DNA of 64,000 bases from an uncultured Flavobacteriales bacterium. Its GTDB lineage: Bacteria > Bacteroidota > Bacteroidia > Flavobacteriales_E > Vicingaceae. The position numbers and the translations under genes were made by a program. Below, one piece after another: positions 62,005 to 64,000 of the stretch (positions are counted from its first letter, which is position 1; every line of letters begins with the position of its first letter). Under the pieces are notes generated by a model that was given only the letters and a program-made list of their open reading frames with translations, was not told where the DNA came from and ran no database searches. Location: assembly GCA_905479915.1 (NCBI GenBank), contig CAJQOH010000023.1, forward strand, positions 1-64,000, given 5' to 3'.

Positions 62005-64000
62005 ATGAGATTATTGAAAAAATACATATTACTACCTTTAGTAGCGCTATTTTTGTTTGTAGCAAATGCAAATGCGCAAATGGAATTCCCTGAAGATAAG
62101 GTGAGTTGGAAGTTTAGTATAGAGCAAGATGGTTGTAATGCTACCATAGTTGCAGACATTACTTGTGTTGAGCATTGGCATATTTATGCAGCCAATTTAC
62201 CACCAGAAGCGTTTTCATTGCCAACTGAAATTGAACCAGATAAGTCAGGTAATTATACTGTTGTTGGGAAAGTAATAGAACCTAAACCAGAATTTTATCA
62301 TGATGAAGCAGCTGATGAAGATATATATCAGCATTCCAAGAGTTTTACATTAAAGCGTAAGATTAAAATTTCTAGTAAAAAGGATTTTACATTAAAAGGA
62401 AGGTTTTCATTTCAGACTTGTGATGAGACACATTGCTTGCCTCCTTTTGATACAGACTTTGAATTAAAAGTTAAGGGTTGTGGAGAAGAAGTGGTAGTTG
62501 AGGAGTCTTCAGAAGAAGTGTCGGGCGAAGAAGTTACTGCGGAAAGTTCAGAGGAAGAGCTTGTTGAAGAGGAAGAGGTTGATGCTTCTGCAAATGAAGT
62601 TGATGATATTAAAGATTCAGAAGAACCTTCATCTGACAATGATAAAAGTTCGCAATCATTATGGGCAATATTTTTAGAAGGTATACTTGGTGGAGCTTTA
62701 GCTCTTTTTATGCCATGTATTTATCCAATGCTACCATTAACTGTTAGTTTTTTCATGAAACAAAGTAAGTCTAAGTCTGAAGGGATTAGGAAAGCTTTAA
62801 TTTATGGGGTATCTATAATAGCAATTTATGTGTCTTTAGGTATGCTCGTTACGATACTTTTTGGATCGGATGCTTTAAATTCTATGGCTACCAATCCATG
62901 GTTTAACCTTTCGTTTTTTGTATTGTTTGTTGTATTTGCAATGTCATTTTTTGGTGCGTTTGAAATTACATTACCTAATTCTTGGGCTAATAAAATGGAT
63001 GGAGCGAGTAATAAGGGAGGATTGATGGGGATCTTTTTTATGGCAGCCACTTTGGCAATTGTTTCGTTTTCATGTACGGGGCCTATTGTAGGAGATCTAT
63101 TGGTGAGAGCAGCAAATGATGGGGAGTATTTTGGTCCAGCAATAGGGATGTTAGGCTTTTCTACTTCGTTGGCTGTTCCTTTTGCTTTATTTGCAATATT
63201 TCCTAGTTGGTTAAACTCAATGCCGAAATCTGGAGGTTGGTTGAATACTTTAAAGGTAACTTTAGGTTTTTTAGAGTTAGCACTAGCTCTGAAGTTTTTA
63301 TCTAATGCCGATTTAGTTATTCAAGGAGGTTATTTGAAAAGAGAAATGTTTTTAGCGATATGGATAGGTATATTCTTTTTGATGAGTATGTATTTGCTAG
63401 GAATATTTAGAATGAATACTGATTCTCCAAATAATGGGCTTTCGGTTACTAGACTGAGTTTTGCTGTAATATCAATAATTTTCACTATTTATTTAATACC
63501 AGGTCTTTGGGGGGCTCCATTAAAACTCGTTAGTGGATTTCCACCACCATCTTCATATAGTGAGGCACCATTAGGCTTTGGTGGCTCAGGAGCAAGTGGA
63601 TCTTCTTCAGATAACCATGGCCCTGAAGGAACGCATTTGGCTGCACAAGGAATATACTTATTTCATGATTTGGATGAAGGAATGGCTTATGCTAAAGAGG
63701 TTGGTAAACCTGTAATGTTAGACTTTACAGGATGGGCTTGTGTTAATTGCCGAGCGATGGAAGAAAATGTTTGGGGAGAGCCTGGTGTGATTGAAATTAT
63801 GAAGGAAGATATTGTTATTATTTCTCTTTATGTAGATGAAAAAATAGAGTTGCCAAAATCCGAACAAAAAGAAGTTGAAGTTGCTCCAGGAAAAATTAGA
63901 ATGTTAAAAACGGTTGGGAATAAGTGGAGTTACCTACAAGCTACCAAGTATAAAACGAATTCTCAACCTTATTATAGAATGTTAGGTCCAAATGGAGAAG
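62005..64000 (+). CDS. dsbD: DsbD-like thiol:disulfide interchange protein (3' end outside window)
   Basis: The frame is open from the ATG at 62005 to the window end (665 codons). It begins with a signal peptide (MRLLKKYILLPLVALFLFVANANAQ), then a periplasmic DsbD-alpha-like domain ending with the reactive pair CDETHC. An acidic ~55-residue linker rich in Glu and Ser follows. The membrane domain has the redox cysteines in FMPCIYPMLPL and FSCTGPIVG. A C-terminal thioredoxin-like domain begins near residue 550 with WACVNCR (CVNC). It would carry electrons from cytosolic thioredoxin to periplasmic partners. The end of the thioredoxin domain is cut off. Confidence 0.93.
   Translation, partial: MRLLKKYILLPLVALFLFVANANAQMEFPEDKVSWKFSIEQDGCNATIVADITCVEHWHIYAANLPPEAFSLPTEIEPDKSGNYTVVGKVIEPKPEFYHDEAADEDIYQHSKSFTLKRKIKISSKKDFTLKGRFSFQTCDETHCLPPFDTDFELKVKGCGEEVVVEESSEEVSGEEVTAESSEEELVEEEEVDASANEVDDIKDSEEPSSDNDKSSQSLWAIFLEGILGGALALFMPCIYPMLPLTVSFFMKQSKSKSEGIRKALIYGVSIIAIYVSLGMLVTILFGSDALNSMATNPWFNLSFFVLFVVFAMSFFGAFEITLPNSWANKMDGASNKGGLMGIFFMAATLAIVSFSCTGPIVGDLLVRAANDGEYFGPAIGMLGFSTSLAVPFALFAIFPSWLNSMPKSGGWLNTLKVTLGFLELALALKFLSNADLVIQGGYLKREMFLAIWIGIFFLMSMYLLGIFRMNTDSPNNGLSVTRLSFAVISIIFTIYLIPGLWGAPLKLVSGFPPPSSYSEAPLGFGGSGASGSSSDNHGPEGTHLAAQGIYLFHDLDEGMAYAKEVGKPVMLDFTGWACVNCRAMEENVWGEPGVIEIMKEDIVIISLYVDEKIELPKSEQKEVEVAPGKIRMLKTVGNKWSYLQATKYKTNSQPYYRMLGPNGE

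Noticed and set aside
62412-62639. Reverse-strand Ser-rich frame inside the DsbD-like gene
   Set aside because: It is the antisense reading of the Glu/Ser linker; the forward frame continues through it with DsbD motifs on both sides.

Overview
The window is a low-GC chromosomal segment from a member of the Bacteroidota, most likely order Flavobacteriales. Four things point there: gldB and gldC gliding-motility genes, a type IX secretion (T9SS) gliding-associated C-terminal domain on the first protein, promoters of the Bacteroidota TANNTTTG type, and a near absence of Shine-Dalgarno sites. I cannot name a genus. Almost everything is core housekeeping DNA. I see no prophage, insertion sequence, CRISPR array, tRNA or rRNA, and no gene-free stretch longer than 300 bases.

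Layout. (1) 2-3052: the 3' part of a giant repeat-rich secreted surface protein. (2) 3177-21438: one long co-directional translation super-operon. It runs rpsL-rpsG-fusA, then the S10, spc and alpha blocks through rplQ, and includes secY, map, infA, rpmJ and rpoA. tuf is absent between fusA and rpsJ. Candidate leader structures lie before rpsL, rpsD and rplQ. (3) 21581-25274: carA, clpX, a small exported protein and engB, with a patch of dispersed intergenic repeats between carA and clpX. (4) 25422-41845: a complete division and cell-wall (dcw) cluster, mraZ-rsmH-ftsL-like-ftsI-murE-mraY-murD-(small gene)-ftsW-murG-murC-ftsQ-ftsA-ftsZ. It is preceded by three 10-bp-spaced MraZ boxes. The small gene between murD and ftsW resembles a free-standing C-terminal domain of a Mur ligase. 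(5) 41930-64000: mixed single genes and short operons. These include a yqeY-type gene, a FadL-family channel, a MATE exporter, a reverse-strand gldB-gldC-(unknown)-hemN-(small membrane protein) operon, an outer-membrane barrel protein with nadE, a carotenoid-type FAD oxidoreductase, an MltF-like lytic transglycosylase, a WG-repeat protein with a Nudix hydrolase, a NamZ-type muramidase, a LolC/E-type permease, a CBS-domain cysteine synthase/cystathionine beta-synthase, two small proteins, and a DsbD-like reductase cut by the window end.

How it fits together. Regions 2-4 couple protein synthesis and Sec export with murein precursor synthesis (MurC, MurD, MurE, MraY, MurG), septal polymerisation (FtsI, FtsW) and the FtsQ/FtsA/FtsZ division machine. 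The MltF-like and NamZ-like enzymes downstream would trim and recycle the same murein. The gld genes and the first protein belong to the flavobacterial surface-motility and secretion lifestyle.

The clearest unusual points are: the MurD-C-like small gene; the murD 5' end, which carries a dispersed repeat, a ten-copy 7-bp satellite and a palindrome read into the protein; a loop insertion in MurC carrying a palindrome; matching low-complexity tails on L15 and L17; a textbook Shine-Dalgarno site before rplD; and two promoters placed so that the mRNA should be leaderless. I found no wholly new multi-gene system.
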